Shown in pieces: positions 25,380 to 33,452 of a stretch of 64,000 bases of DNA. The notes beneath the pieces were generated by a model that was not told the DNA's origin, did no database searches, and saw only the letters and a program-made list of their open reading frames with translations. Origin of the DNA: Eudoraea adriatica DSM 19308 (GTDB lineage Bacteria > Bacteroidota > Bacteroidia > Flavobacteriales > Flavobacteriaceae); the NCBI RefSeq assembly GCF_000382125.1, contig NZ_KB907554.1, forward strand, positions 1 to 64,000. The letters are read 5' to 3'. The position numbers and the translations under genes were made by a program. The stretch's first letter is position 1; the number at the start of each line of letters is the position of its first letter.

Positions 25380-25525
25380 AAACGCTAAATTATAAAATTG
25401 ATTGTTAAGTAAGCGTTTTCTCAATTTTAATTAGACAAATGTACAACTGGTTATTGTACATTTATTTTTGGTTAGTTTGGTTTGGTATAACCCCCGTGAG
25501 TTCTATTACGGGGGTTATTTTTTGA
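25380..25525 (+). ncRNA. Candidate small RNA region on the plus strand
   Basis: Between two minus-strand units (sigma gene start at 25309 and murB stop at 25541), the plus strand carries a hairpin TGTACAA/TTGTACA (25440-25460) followed by TTTATTTTT, then a strong terminator (25487-25518) followed by a T-run. No plus-strand gene precedes them. An inverted repeat AAACGCT/AGCGTTT (25380-25386 and 25412-25418) lies at the left. A small RNA ending near 25525 would explain this, but no exact promoter box was found. Boundaries are approximate. Confidence 0.3.
25487..25518 (+). terminator. Orphan intrinsic terminator, plus-strand orientation
   Basis: ATAACCCCCGT (25487-25497) pairs perfectly with ACGGGGGTTAT (25508-25518), with a 10-base loop, then TTTTTT on the plus strand. 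It is 22 bp from the murB stop, so it may also act for murB, but on the minus strand the following sequence is not T-rich. Confidence 0.8.
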
Positions 25526-25540
25526 AATTTTATATCCTTG

Positions 25541-26557
25541 TTACCCAATTATGTTGACTTCAGGTTTAATGACAATGCCAAATTGCTTTAAAACGGCATT
25601 TTGTATTTTTTTTGCCAATTGCAGCAATTCCTGGCCACTTGCATCTCCGTGGTTTACCAATACTAAGGCCTGGTTCTTATGAACCCCTGCATCACCGAAT
25701 CTTTTTCCTTTAAATCCGCATTGCTCAATAAGCCATGCTGCAGGGATTTTATAAGAACTTTCTGAAATTTGGTAAAAGGGTGCTTCAGGGTTGTTTTCTA
25801 AGAAAGTAGCAAAAACATCTTTTGTGATTACCGGATTTTTAAAGAAACTTCCACTGTTGCCTAATTTAAGTGGATCCGGGAGTTTTCTCCGGCGAATTGC
25901 AATTACAGCATCTGATACATCCTTAATTGTAGGGTGTTTTATTTTTTTTTCTTTCAGCTCGGATTCTATTGCACCATAAGAGGTATATAGTTTATGCGGT
26001 GGTTTATTGAGTTTTAAATTTACAGAGGTAATTATGTATTTGCCCTTTCCTGCATTTTTAAAAATGGAGTCTCTATAGCCAAACCTGCAGTCAGATTTTG
26101 AAAAGGTCTTGAGTTGCTGAGTGCCAATATCCATTGCTTCACAGCTCACAAAGGAATCTTTCAGTTCAACTCCGTATGCGCCAATGTTTTGTATTGGTGA
26201 GGTTCCAACATTTCCGGGGATCAGCGATAGATTTTCCAGCCCTCCATAATCACGACTAATGGTCCAAATTACTAAATCATGCCAGTTTTCACCGGCCATT
26301 ACTTTTAGGGATACGCTATGAGCATCTTCGGTAAGTATGGTAATGCCTTTGATATTCAGATGGATTACCAGGGCATTTAAATCGTTGGTAATAAGCACAT
26401 TACTTCCACCACTCAGCACTATTTTATTCGGGTAATCTTCTTTTTTAAGCACTTCCCTGAGATCCTGAACTGTAGTTATTTCTACGAAGTGACTTGCAAG
26501 AGCCTCAATTCCAAAGGTATTGTATGTTTTTAAGGATATATTCTTCTGTATTTTCAC
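25541..26557 (-). CDS. murB: UDP-N-acetylenolpyruvoylglucosamine reductase
   Basis: A 338-residue FAD enzyme that reduces the enolpyruvyl group to make UDP-MurNAc for peptidoglycan. The length and insertions match the E. coli type I MurB. Motifs: NTFGIEALA near the N-terminus, LSGGSNVLIT for FAD phosphate binding, SLIPGNVGTSPIQNIGAYG, CRFGYRDSIFK, LGNSGSFFKNPVI with the catalytic Ser, and AAWLIEQCGFKG. It overlaps the aminotransferase gene upstream by 4 bp, so the two are coupled, although their pathways differ. Confidence 0.95.
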   Translation of the reverse strand: MKIQKNISLKTYNTFGIEALASHFVEITTVQDLREVLKKEDYPNKIVLSGGSNVLITNDLNALVIHLNIKGITILTEDAHSVSLKVMAGENWHDLVIWTISRDYGGLENLSLIPGNVGTSPIQNIGAYGVELKDSFVSCEAMDIGTQQLKTFSKSDCRFGYRDSIFKNAGKGKYIITSVNLKLNKPPHKLYTSYGAIESELKEKKIKHPTIKDVSDAVIAIRRRKLPDPLKLGNSGSFFKNPVITKDVFATFLENNPEAPFYQISESSYKIPAAWLIEQCGFKGKRFGDAGVHKNQALVLVNHGDASGQELLQLAKKIQNAVLKQFGIVIKPEVNIIG

Positions 26558-27747
26558 AAAGCCCGGTAGGTTTTAAGTGCTTCTTTTAATATTTGAACTG
26601 CTTTAATCAAACGTTCCTTATTGAGAACATAGGCAATACGTATCTGATTCTGGCCCATTCCTTCAGTTGCATAAAATCCTGCAGCCGGTGCAACCATTAC
26701 AGTCTCGCCATTTAGATTGTATTTTTCCAGAAGCCATTGGGCAAAATGGTCGGCGTCTGCAATAGGCAATTGTGCTATACAGTAAAAAGCACCGTGTGGC
26801 CTTCCGACTATTACACCCTGTATTTTGCTCAATTCAGATAGAAGAAGATCACGTCTTTCAACATACTCTTCTATAACTTCTTCAAAGTACTCCTGCGGGG
26901 TATCTAAAGCAGCTTCACTGGCAATTTGGGCGTATGTGGGAGGAGAAAGCCTGGCTTGGGCAAATTTCAGGGCTGTCTTTATGATTTCCTTGTTTTTGGT
27001 GACCAGACAACCAATTCTTGCACCACACATGCTATACCTCTTTGAAACAGAATCTATGACGATAGCGTGTTCTTCCAAACCGTTTTCCCGCAATATAGAA
27101 TAATGCTCTTTGCCATCGTATGTGAATTCCCTATATACTTCATCTGCCACTAGAAAAAGGTTGTGCTTTTTTACCAATAATGCCAGTTTTTGAATTTCAG
27201 TTTTGTTGTATAAATATCCTGTGGGATTTCCGGGGTTACAAATAAGGATTGCCTTTGTTTTATGCGTAATGAGCTTTTCAAATTCTTCAATAGGAGGTAG
27301 CGCAAAATTATTTTCAATTCTCGAAAGCACGGGGGAGACCTTTATACCCATTGCTGTGGCAAAACCATTGTAATTGGCATAAAACGGTTCAGGAATTATG
27401 ATTTCGTCCCCTTCATCGGCAATACTACCCATAGTAAATGACAGAGCTTCTGATCCTCCTGTCGTTACCAGAATATCATTGTGTGTGACATTTATTTTTT
27501 GCTTTTTGTAATAGTCGCTTAATTTTTTCCGATAGGTTTCAGAACCTTCGGTCCTGCTGTAGGCCAAAACTTCAATTGTGTTGTTTCTGACAGCATCCAA
27601 AGCTTGTTTCGGAGTTTTTATATCTGGTTGCCCAATATTTAAATGAATTACATCAATACCTCTAAATTTGGCTTCTTCCGCAAAAGGAACCAATTTCCTG
27701 ATTGGAGATTCGGGCATTAATTGACCCTTCCTTGAGATCGCTGGCAT
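26554..27747 (-). CDS. PLP-dependent class I/II aminotransferase (AspC-like)
   Basis: A 397-residue fold-type I aminotransferase. Motifs: LNIGQPDIKTP, TTGGSEALSFTMG, CNPGNPTGYLY (residues 170-180), the PLP-binding DEVYREF, and Schiff-base Lys236 in DSVSKRYSMCGARIG. C-terminal NQIRIAYVLNKE carries the carboxylate-binding Arg. Family members act on aspartate, aromatic amino acids or alanine; the sequence does not decide. It is first in the operon with murB. Confidence 0.93.
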   Translation of the reverse strand: MPAISRKGQLMPESPIRKLVPFAEEAKFRGIDVIHLNIGQPDIKTPKQALDAVRNNTIEVLAYSRTEGSETYRKKLSDYYKKQKINVTHNDILVTTGGSEALSFTMGSIADEGDEIIIPEPFYANYNGFATAMGIKVSPVLSRIENNFALPPIEEFEKLITHKTKAILICNPGNPTGYLYNKTEIQKLALLVKKHNLFLVADEVYREFTYDGKEHYSILRENGLEEHAIVIDSVSKRYSMCGARIGCLVTKNKEIIKTALKFAQARLSPPTYAQIASEAALDTPQEYFEEVIEEYVERRDLLLSELSKIQGVIVGRPHGAFYCIAQLPIADADHFAQWLLEKYNLNGETVMVAPAAGFYATEGMGQNQIRIAYVLNKERLIKAVQILKEALKTYRAL

Positions 27748-27899
27748 ACAATTCTAAATTTTAACAAAAATGGGAAATCATAATGGACAAAACAACACAA
27801 AGTTAAATATAATAAGTTGATCTAATGGAATGTTAAAGTATACTGAACTTCTGTAATTATTTAATATCTTTAATAGACATTCAACTAATTATTAGCAAG

Positions 27900-29234
27900 T
27901 TGCGGACATTATTTAAGTTTATTTTAGTGTTAACTCTGTGTATTCCCTTTTATGGTATATCACAAGGTTTTCGTTTGTCCAATGGGAAAAAATTTGAAAA
28001 AGTAAATTTCAAATTAATTAATAACCTTATTATAATTCCAATTGAGGTTAACGGAGCTAAGTTGTCATTTATTTTGGATTCAGGAGTAAGTAAACCTATA
28101 CTTTTTAATGTCTCCGATCAGGACTCTGTACAGTTAAGGAATGTGTCTGAAATCACAATTAAAGGACTGGGTGGAGGACAACCAATAAAGGGTCTGAGTT
28201 CAAAGGATAATTTTTTCCGCTTAAACGAGATCAGGAATTATAACCAACTTTTATATGTAGTGCTGGATAAGGAAATGAATTTCTCTCCAAGTCTTGGCAT
28301 CCCCATTCATGGAATAATTGGATATGACCTCTTTAGAGATTTCGTTGTTGAGATTAATTATAGTGCCGAATATATCAAATTTCATGATCCCGAATTTTAT
28401 AAGGAAAAAGAAAATAAGAAATCACAGACTTTACCTATCGCAATAAGGCGAAACAGGGCTTATATTGAGGGGAATATTGTTTTGGGGACTACAAAAGATG
28501 TACCGGTTAAACTTTTAATTGATACAGGCAGTACAGATGCCGTATGGCTTTTCAAGGATGAAAAAAAAGGCCTTGGTATTCCGGAACAAAATTATCAGGA
28601 CTTTTTAGGAGAAGGCTTAAATGGAAGCATATTTGGTAAACGAACGAAGGTAAATTCAATTAATATTGGGGATTTTGCATTAAAGGAGGCGAAAGCAGCA
28701 TTTCCGGATATGGAGACTTTTAGCTCATCAGTGGTTCCCGGCAATAGAAACGGCAGTATTGGCGGGGCGATTCTTAAACGTTTTAATATTGTTTTTAACT
28801 ATCCTGCTAAACAAATTACCTTAAAGAAGAACAGACACTTTAGTACTCCTTTCCAATACAATATGAGCGGTTTGCAATTACAGCATAATGGGGTGAGATA
28901 TATTGCAGATCGGATTGCGGATAGCAGAGGGTTTGTGATAAATAGCAACAGGAAGTTTGGAGATGTCCAGATTCTCATGGAAAATCAAACCCGGCTTAGT
29001 TTAGTGCCTGAGATAATTGTTTCAGGAATCAGAGCAGGCAGTCCGGCAGAATTGGCTGGCTTGCAGGAGGGGGATATAATTTTAGCTGTAAACGGTAGGC
29101 GAATACATAGTTATAAACTTCAGGAAGTCATGAAAATGCTCAATGAAAAAGAAGGAAAACGGATAAAGGTGCTAATCGAAAGATATAACAAGGATTTGCT
29201 TTTTTCATTTGTATTAAAGAAAGCATTTAAATAA
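27900..29234 (+). CDS. Exported double aspartyl-protease domain protein with PDZ domain
   Basis: A 444-residue protein. Signal peptide (residues about 1-22), two retropepsin-like aspartyl modules, and a C-terminal PDZ domain (about 355-440, with GIRAGSPAELAGLQEGDIIL). The first active-site-like motif is FILDSGVSKPI, Ser instead of Thr in the DTG triad; the second is LLIDTGSTDAVW, canonical. Each half also carries a hydrophobic-Gly motif (IIGYDLFRDFVV and IGGAILKRFNIV). The start is TTG, because no ATG precedes the signal peptide. It is likely periplasmic or surface-located. A perfect bidirectional terminator follows. Confidence 0.88.
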   Translation: MRTLFKFILVLTLCIPFYGISQGFRLSNGKKFEKVNFKLINNLIIIPIEVNGAKLSFILDSGVSKPILFNVSDQDSVQLRNVSEITIKGLGGGQPIKGLSSKDNFFRLNEIRNYNQLLYVVLDKEMNFSPSLGIPIHGIIGYDLFRDFVVEINYSAEYIKFHDPEFYKEKENKKSQTLPIAIRRNRAYIEGNIVLGTTKDVPVKLLIDTGSTDAVWLFKDEKKGLGIPEQNYQDFLGEGLNGSIFGKRTKVNSINIGDFALKEAKAAFPDMETFSSSVVPGNRNGSIGGAILKRFNIVFNYPAKQITLKKNRHFSTPFQYNMSGLQLQHNGVRYIADRIADSRGFVINSNRKFGDVQILMENQTRLSLVPEIIVSGIRAGSPAELAGLQEGDIILAVNGRRIHSYKLQEVMKMLNEKEGKRIKVLIERYNKDLLFSFVLKKAFK

Positions 29235-29236
29235 AA

Positions 29237-29262
29237 AAAACCGGAATGAAAATTCCGGTTTT
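29237..29262. terminator. Bidirectional terminator between convergent genes
   Basis: AAAACCGGAAT (29237-29247) pairs with ATTCCGGTTTT (29252-29262), with a 4-base loop. A-runs precede and T-runs follow, so it works for the protease gene on the plus strand and the DUF1573 gene on the minus strand. Confidence 0.88.
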
Positions 29263-29293
29263 TTTTATTTATAATTAAACTGGCTTGTTTTTG

Positions 29294-29680
29294 CTATTTC
29301 CCGTCCACGCTTTTCACTTCACCTTTTATTTTTAATACTTTGGTAGGTGTATCGGCGTTTGAAATGACCGTTATTGCCTTTCTGATAGGTCCAACGCGCT
29401 TAGTGTCATATTTAACTTGAATTTCTCCTGTTTTACCCGGTAAAATTGCTTCTTCAGGTTTTTTAGGAATGGTACAGCCACAACTGGAACTTACCTTACT
29501 AATAATTAAAGGAGCTGTTCCTGTGTTTGTGAATTCAAATACCCTAATTCCATCGCTGCCTTTTTCAATTACACCATAATCCACGGTTTCCGTTTTAAAT
29601 TCAATCTTAGCAGCTTTATCCTGGGCGTTTACACTTAATGCAAGTAGGCCTACAAATAATACTAATACTATTTTTTTCAT
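29294..29680 (-). CDS. DUF1573 exported protein
   Basis: A 128-residue protein from the ATG at 29680 (an upstream in-frame ATG at 29731 would add 17 residues ahead of a normal signal peptide and would overlap the promoter). Signal peptide ends VNAQD. The DUF1573 immunoglobulin-like domain is clear: EFTNTGTAPLIISKVSSSCG with the CGCTIP motif, then GEIQVKYDTKRVGPIRKAI. Family members are abundant in the Bacteroidota envelope; their function is unknown. It has one of the best housekeeping promoters in the window. Confidence 0.9.
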   Translation of the reverse strand: MKKIVLVLFVGLLALSVNAQDKAAKIEFKTETVDYGVIEKGSDGIRVFEFTNTGTAPLIISKVSSSCGCTIPKKPEEAILPGKTGEIQVKYDTKRVGPIRKAITVISNADTPTKVLKIKGEVKSVDGK

Positions 29681-29704
29681 TACTTTTTGGTTTTGGGTGA
29701 ATCT

Positions 29705-29736
29705 CAAATGTAAATGTTTTAGTATCAACATCCAAA
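29705..29736 (-). promoter_or_regulatory. Full Bacteroidota-type promoter of the DUF1573 gene
   Basis: On the minus strand TTTG (29736-29733), a 20-bp spacer and TACATTTG (29712-29705) match the consensus TTTG-N19-21-TAnnTTTG. The -7 box ends 24 bp before the ATG at 29680. This is the clearest two-part promoter in the window. Confidence 0.8.
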
Positions 29737-29742
29737 ATTCTT

Positions 29743-29771
29743 TTGTTATCTTCTAACGTTACTTATTTTTG
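29743..29771 (+). promoter_or_regulatory. Promoter of the valS leader
   Basis: TTG (29743-29745, preceded by T), an 18-bp spacer and TATTTTTG (29764-29771) make a near-consensus promoter. The start would be near 29778, leaving an 80-base leader that contains the hairpin at 29799-29842. Confidence 0.65.
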
Positions 29772-29798
29772 TTTCGTATTTCCAATCCGGTAAATAAT

Positions 29799-29842
29799 AA
29801 AATGATTATCGCAAGTTTAACATTTTAAGTGATAATCATTTT
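29799..29842 (+). promoter_or_regulatory. Hairpin in the valS leader (attenuator-like)
   Basis: AAAATGATTATC (29799-29810) pairs perfectly over 12 bp with GATAATCATTTT (29831-29842), with a 20-base loop, and is followed by more T (to 29844). It ends 15 bp before the first ATG of valS. The shape fits an AT-rich terminator or attenuator. No T-box features (specifier loop, T-box sequence) were seen. The half-arms also resemble Fur-box half-sites, but the spacing does not fit. Confidence 0.55.
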
Positions 29843-29857
29843 TTGATACCTGGTTGA

Positions 29858-32512
29858 ATGAACAAAAACCGTACCGAAATTATGGATATTCCATCAAAAT
29901 ATGAGCCTCAGATAGTAGAAGACCATTGGTATGACTATTGGCTGGACAATAAATACTTTCATTCAAAACCCGATGGCAGGAAGCCATATACGATAGTTAT
30001 ACCGCCCCCTAATGTCACGGGGGTTCTTCATATGGGACATATGTTGAATAACACCATTCAGGATGTGCTTATACGCAGAGCACGCCTGCTTGGTCTTAAT
30101 GCGTGCTGGGTTCCCGGAACAGATCATGCGTCTATAGCAACAGAAGCAAAAGTGGTTGCGAAGCTAAAGGAACAGGGAATAGATAAAAAGGATATTTCAA
30201 GAGAGGAATTCCTGGGTCATGCCTGGGAATGGACTCACGAATATGGAGGTGTTATTCTGGAACAGCTGAAAAAATTGGGATGTTCGTGCGATTGGGAACG
30301 CACAAAATTCACAATGGATGACGATATGTCAGCCTCAGTTATTAAGGTTTTTATTGAATTATTCGATAAAGGGCTGATTTATCGTGGATACCGAATGGTG
30401 AACTGGGACCCGCAGGCAAAGACTACACTTTCGGATGAAGAGGTAATCTATGAAGAACGGCAGGGCGAATTATATTACCTTGCCTATACCATTGAAGGTT
30501 CTGATGACAAAGTAACCATAGCTACTACAAGGCCCGAAACCATTTTGGGGGATACAGCCATATGCATTAATCCAAATGATGATCGTTTCCGGGGCTTAAA
30601 AGGTAAAAAGGCAATCGTACCTATTTGCAACAGGGTAATTCCAATAATTGAAGACGAATATGTTAGCATGGAATTTGGAACAGGTTGTTTAAAAGTTACC
30701 CCTGCACACGACGAAAACGATAAACTTCTTGGTGAAAAACATCAACTGGAGACCATTGATATTTTTAATGAAGATGCATCCCTGAATTCATTCGGAATGC
30801 ACTATGAAGGAATGGATAGGTTTGATGCCCGAAAAGCAATTGTAAAAGAATTAAAAGAAAAAGGCTTTTTAACAAAGGTAGAACCTTATGTTAATAAAGT
30901 AGGGACTTCCGAAAGAACAAAAGTTGTTATAGAACCCAGACTTTCCGATCAATGGTTTCTTAAGATGGAAAATTTGGCAAAGCCTGCACTGTCTGCCGTT
31001 TTGGAAACCAGAGAGGTCAAATTTTATCCAAGAAAATTTGAAAACACCTATCGCCATTGGATGGAGAATATAAGGGATTGGAACATTTCCCGTCAACTAT
31101 GGTGGGGTCAGCGAATACCGGCATATTATTATGGAGATGGCGAAAATGATTTCGTTGTTGCAGAATCAATAGAGGCTGCTTTGGCTAAAGCAAAAGATAA
31201 ATCAGGGAATGTTGGGCTAACCATAGAGGACCTGAAACAAGATGAAGATGTATTGGACACCTGGTTTTCTTCATGGCTCTGGCCAATAAGTGTTTTTGGT
31301 GGTATCATGGAGCCGGATAACGAAGAGGTTGCTTATTATTATCCAACAAGCGATCTGGTTACCGCACCGGATATTTTGTTTTTTTGGGTAGCAAGGATGA
31401 TTATTGCCGGTTATGAATTTAGGGGAGAAAGACCATTTGACAATGTTTATCTGACCGGTATAGTCCGTGATAAAGAAAGACGCAAAATGTCTAAATCTCT
31501 TGGGAATTCGCCTGACGCTCTGGAGTTAATTTCAAAATTTGGGGCAGATGCCGTTCGAGTTGGTTTACTATTGAGTTCTGCGGCAGGGAATGACTTATTA
31601 TTTGATGAAGCACTTTGCCAGCAGGGTAAAAACTTCGCCAATAAAATATGGAATGCATTTCGTCTTGTAAAGGGCTGGGAGATTGCCGAAATACCACAAC
31701 CTGAATCTTCCATTAAAGGAATTGAATGGTATACGGCCAGATTCAATCAGGCACTTATGGAGATTGAGGACCATTTCAGTAAATATCGAATATCTGAAGC
31801 TTTAATGGCGATTTACAAACTGGTTTGGGATGATTTTTGTTCCTGGTTGCTCGAAATTGTAAAGCCCGCCTATCAGCAACCGATAGATAAGAAAAGCTAC
31901 ACTGAAATCTTAGCGATATTTGAGAATAATTTGAAACTGCTGCACCCATTTATGCCTTTTCTAACTGAAGAGATATGGCAACGTATTTCGGATCGCAAAC
32001 CATCTGAGGCTTTGGTTATTTCTTCGTGGCCGAATTCAGAACATTTTGATTCCAAACACATTAATGCATTTCAATTTACTGCTGAGGTAATATCGGGTAT
32101 CCGAAATATCCGCAAGGAGAAGAATATTCCATTAAAGGAAACTCTGGACCTTTCAGTTCTGAATAAGGAAGGAATAAACGAAGATTGGGATGTGGTTATA
32201 AAAAAACTGGCTAATGTAGGACAAATCAATACAGTAACCGAGGCTGTTGATGGCGCCCTGTCGTTTAGGGTTAGAAGCAATGAATATTTTATACCTGTTT
32301 CGGGAATGCTGGATATAGAAGCTGAACTTAAGAAAATCCGGGAAGAACTGTCATACACTAAAGGGTTTTTAGAATCTGTAAATAAAAAATTGGCAAATGA
32401 GAGGTTTGTGAACAATGCCCCGGAGTCTGTTGTTTCCATGGAAAAAAAGAAAGCAGCAGATGCGGAGGCAAAAATCCTGACGCTCGAAAAAAGTCTAAGT
32501 AATTTGGAGTGA
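29858..32512 (+). CDS. valS: Valyl-tRNA synthetase
   Basis: An 884-residue class Ia synthetase that charges tRNA-Val. [16 protein letters not shown] holds the HIGH motif (HMGH, residues 58-61), KMSKS is at 543-547, and the editing domain includes [28 protein letters not shown] and [13 protein letters not shown] are typical of ValS. The C-terminus has the anticodon domain and a coiled-coil tail (about 815-884). The start is either the ATG at 29858 or one at 29882 ([13 protein letters not shown]), which matches family N-termini better. The leader carries a strong hairpin. Confidence 0.96.
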   Translation: MNKNRTEIMDIPSKYEPQIVEDHWYDYWLDNKYFHSKPDGRKPYTIVIPPPNVTGVLHMGHMLNNTIQDVLIRRARLLGLNACWVPGTDHASIATEAKVVAKLKEQGIDKKDISREEFLGHAWEWTHEYGGVILEQLKKLGCSCDWERTKFTMDDDMSASVIKVFIELFDKGLIYRGYRMVNWDPQAKTTLSDEEVIYEERQGELYYLAYTIEGSDDKVTIATTRPETILGDTAICINPNDDRFRGLKGKKAIVPICNRVIPIIEDEYVSMEFGTGCLKVTPAHDENDKLLGEKHQLETIDIFNEDASLNSFGMHYEGMDRFDARKAIVKELKEKGFLTKVEPYVNKVGTSERTKVVIEPRLSDQWFLKMENLAKPALSAVLETREVKFYPRKFENTYRHWMENIRDWNISRQLWWGQRIPAYYYGDGENDFVVAESIEAALAKAKDKSGNVGLTIEDLKQDEDVLDTWFSSWLWPISVFGGIMEPDNEEVAYYYPTSDLVTAPDILFFWVARMIIAGYEFRGERPFDNVYLTGIVRDKERRKMSKSLGNSPDALELISKFGADAVRVGLLLSSAAGNDLLFDEALCQQGKNFANKIWNAFRLVKGWEIAEIPQPESSIKGIEWYTARFNQALMEIEDHFSKYRISEALMAIYKLVWDDFCSWLLEIVKPAYQQPIDKKSYTEILAIFENNLKLLHPFMPFLTEEIWQRISDRKPSEALVISSWPNSEHFDSKHINAFQFTAEVISGIRNIRKEKNIPLKETLDLSVLNKEGINEDWDVVIKKLANVGQINTVTEAVDGALSFRVRSNEYFIPVSGMLDIEAELKKIREELSYTKGFLESVNKKLANERFVNNAPESVVSMEKKKAADAEAKILTLEKSLSNLE

Positions 32513-32518
32513 AGTGAT

Positions 32519-32596
32519 TTATGTAATCGGATCCACCTTACCGCTCTGAACGGCTTTATATGCTTTGGAATGTAATTGGAAGCCCGGTATTTCCAT
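32519..32596 (-). CDS. Possible 25-residue microprotein behind valS
   Basis: On the minus strand an ATG at 32596 has AGGAAAGG upstream at good spacing and opens a 25-codon frame (MEIPGFQLHSKAYKAVQSGK followed by VDPIT and stop). The composition is protein-like, and the frame remains open and protein-like for ten codons before the ATG. It could be a true small gene or a fragment of a decayed one. I recognise no family. Confidence 0.3.
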   Translation of the reverse strand: MEIPGFQLHSKAYKAVQSGKVDPIT

Positions 32597-32613
32597 TGGG
32601 GCCTTTCCTGACC

Positions 32614-32631
32614 AATAATTTAAAGATTATT
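32614..32631 (+). terminator. Weak AT-rich hairpin after valS
   Basis: AATAAT (32614-32619) pairs with ATTATT (32626-32631), followed by TTTT. The stem is short and GC-free, so this is a low-confidence terminator for valS, placed 101 bp after its stop. Confidence 0.25.
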
Positions 32632-32681
32632 TTTTGAGGATATCCTTTCCTATGTTTATCTTTAATAGCAAACTAAGACAT

Positions 32682-33275
32682 ATGAAAACATCATTATTAG
32701 CCTGTTTCCTGTTTATTTCGGGGATTGCATTGGCCCAGGAGGAATCTTTGGAAATTTTACCTGCGGAGATTCAAATAAAAACAGCGGTCTTACCGGCACC
32801 TGATGAAGCCAAAGCAGATGCCATGGTATATGGCTATAATAAAGAGGGTAAATTGATTGTTTTGCGTAAAGGAAACAATAACCTCGTCTGCCTGGCTGAT
32901 GATCCAACCAAAGAAGGGATTAGTGTCAGCTGCTACTACAAGAAACTAGAACCTTTTATGGCCAGAGGAAGAGAGCTTACGGCTCAGGGTAAAAACTTTA
33001 AGGAAAAACGGGAAATCCGAGGTGAAGAAGTGGCTTCGGGCAAGCTGAAAATGCCCGAAGAACCCAGCATGATGTACATATTTTATGGTACGGATGAAAA
33101 TTATGATAAAACTACAGGGGATTTAAAAGACGGGAAGTTTCGATATGTAATTTATACACCATTTGCCACGACAGAATCTACAGGGCTTCCCAGCAAACCT
33201 CACGCACCGGGTATGCCATGGCTTATGGATCCCGGGACCCATAGAGCACATATAATGGTAGGCCCATTCAACTAG
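32682..33275 (+). CDS. Secreted protein of unknown function
   Basis: A 197-residue exported protein from the ATG at 32682 (an in-frame TTG at 32634 would add 16 residues before the signal peptide). Signal peptide ends ALAQE. The mature part has YGYNKEGKLIVLRKGNNNLV, CLADDP and CYY, then long acidic and basic stretches, and ends with a segment PGMPWLMDPGTHRAHIMVGP that includes a conserved-looking His. I do not recognise the family. It is a single-gene unit. Confidence 0.72.
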   Translation: MKTSLLACFLFISGIALAQEESLEILPAEIQIKTAVLPAPDEAKADAMVYGYNKEGKLIVLRKGNNNLVCLADDPTKEGISVSCYYKKLEPFMARGRELTAQGKNFKEKREIRGEEVASGKLKMPEEPSMMYIFYGTDENYDKTTGDLKDGKFRYVIYTPFATTESTGLPSKPHAPGMPWLMDPGTHRAHIMVGPFN

Positions 33276-33425
33276 AAGGCAGATCCCAAAATCTAAGTTA
33301 AGTTTTATTAGTAGCGCAGATTTAACTGCCGGGAATTAAGAATAAGGGTTTGCTTTTTAATACCCCAAAAATTTAAATCAGGGGAGAGGATAATTTTACC
33401 ATAACAGGTAATTGATGAATTTTTC

Positions 33426-33433
33426 TATCTTTG
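33426..33433 (+). promoter_or_regulatory. TAnnTTTG -7 box of the sterol-desaturase-like gene
   Basis: TATCTTTG ends 19 bp before the ATG at 33453. No -33 element at the expected distance was seen. Confidence 0.5.
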
Positions 33434-33452
33434 AGTTAAGCATATTTATTAA

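Noticed and set aside
29799-29842. T-box riboswitch or Fur box in the valS leader
   Set aside because: No specifier loop, antiterminator or T-box sequence is present. The GATAATCATT half-sites are 20 bp apart, too far for a Fur box.
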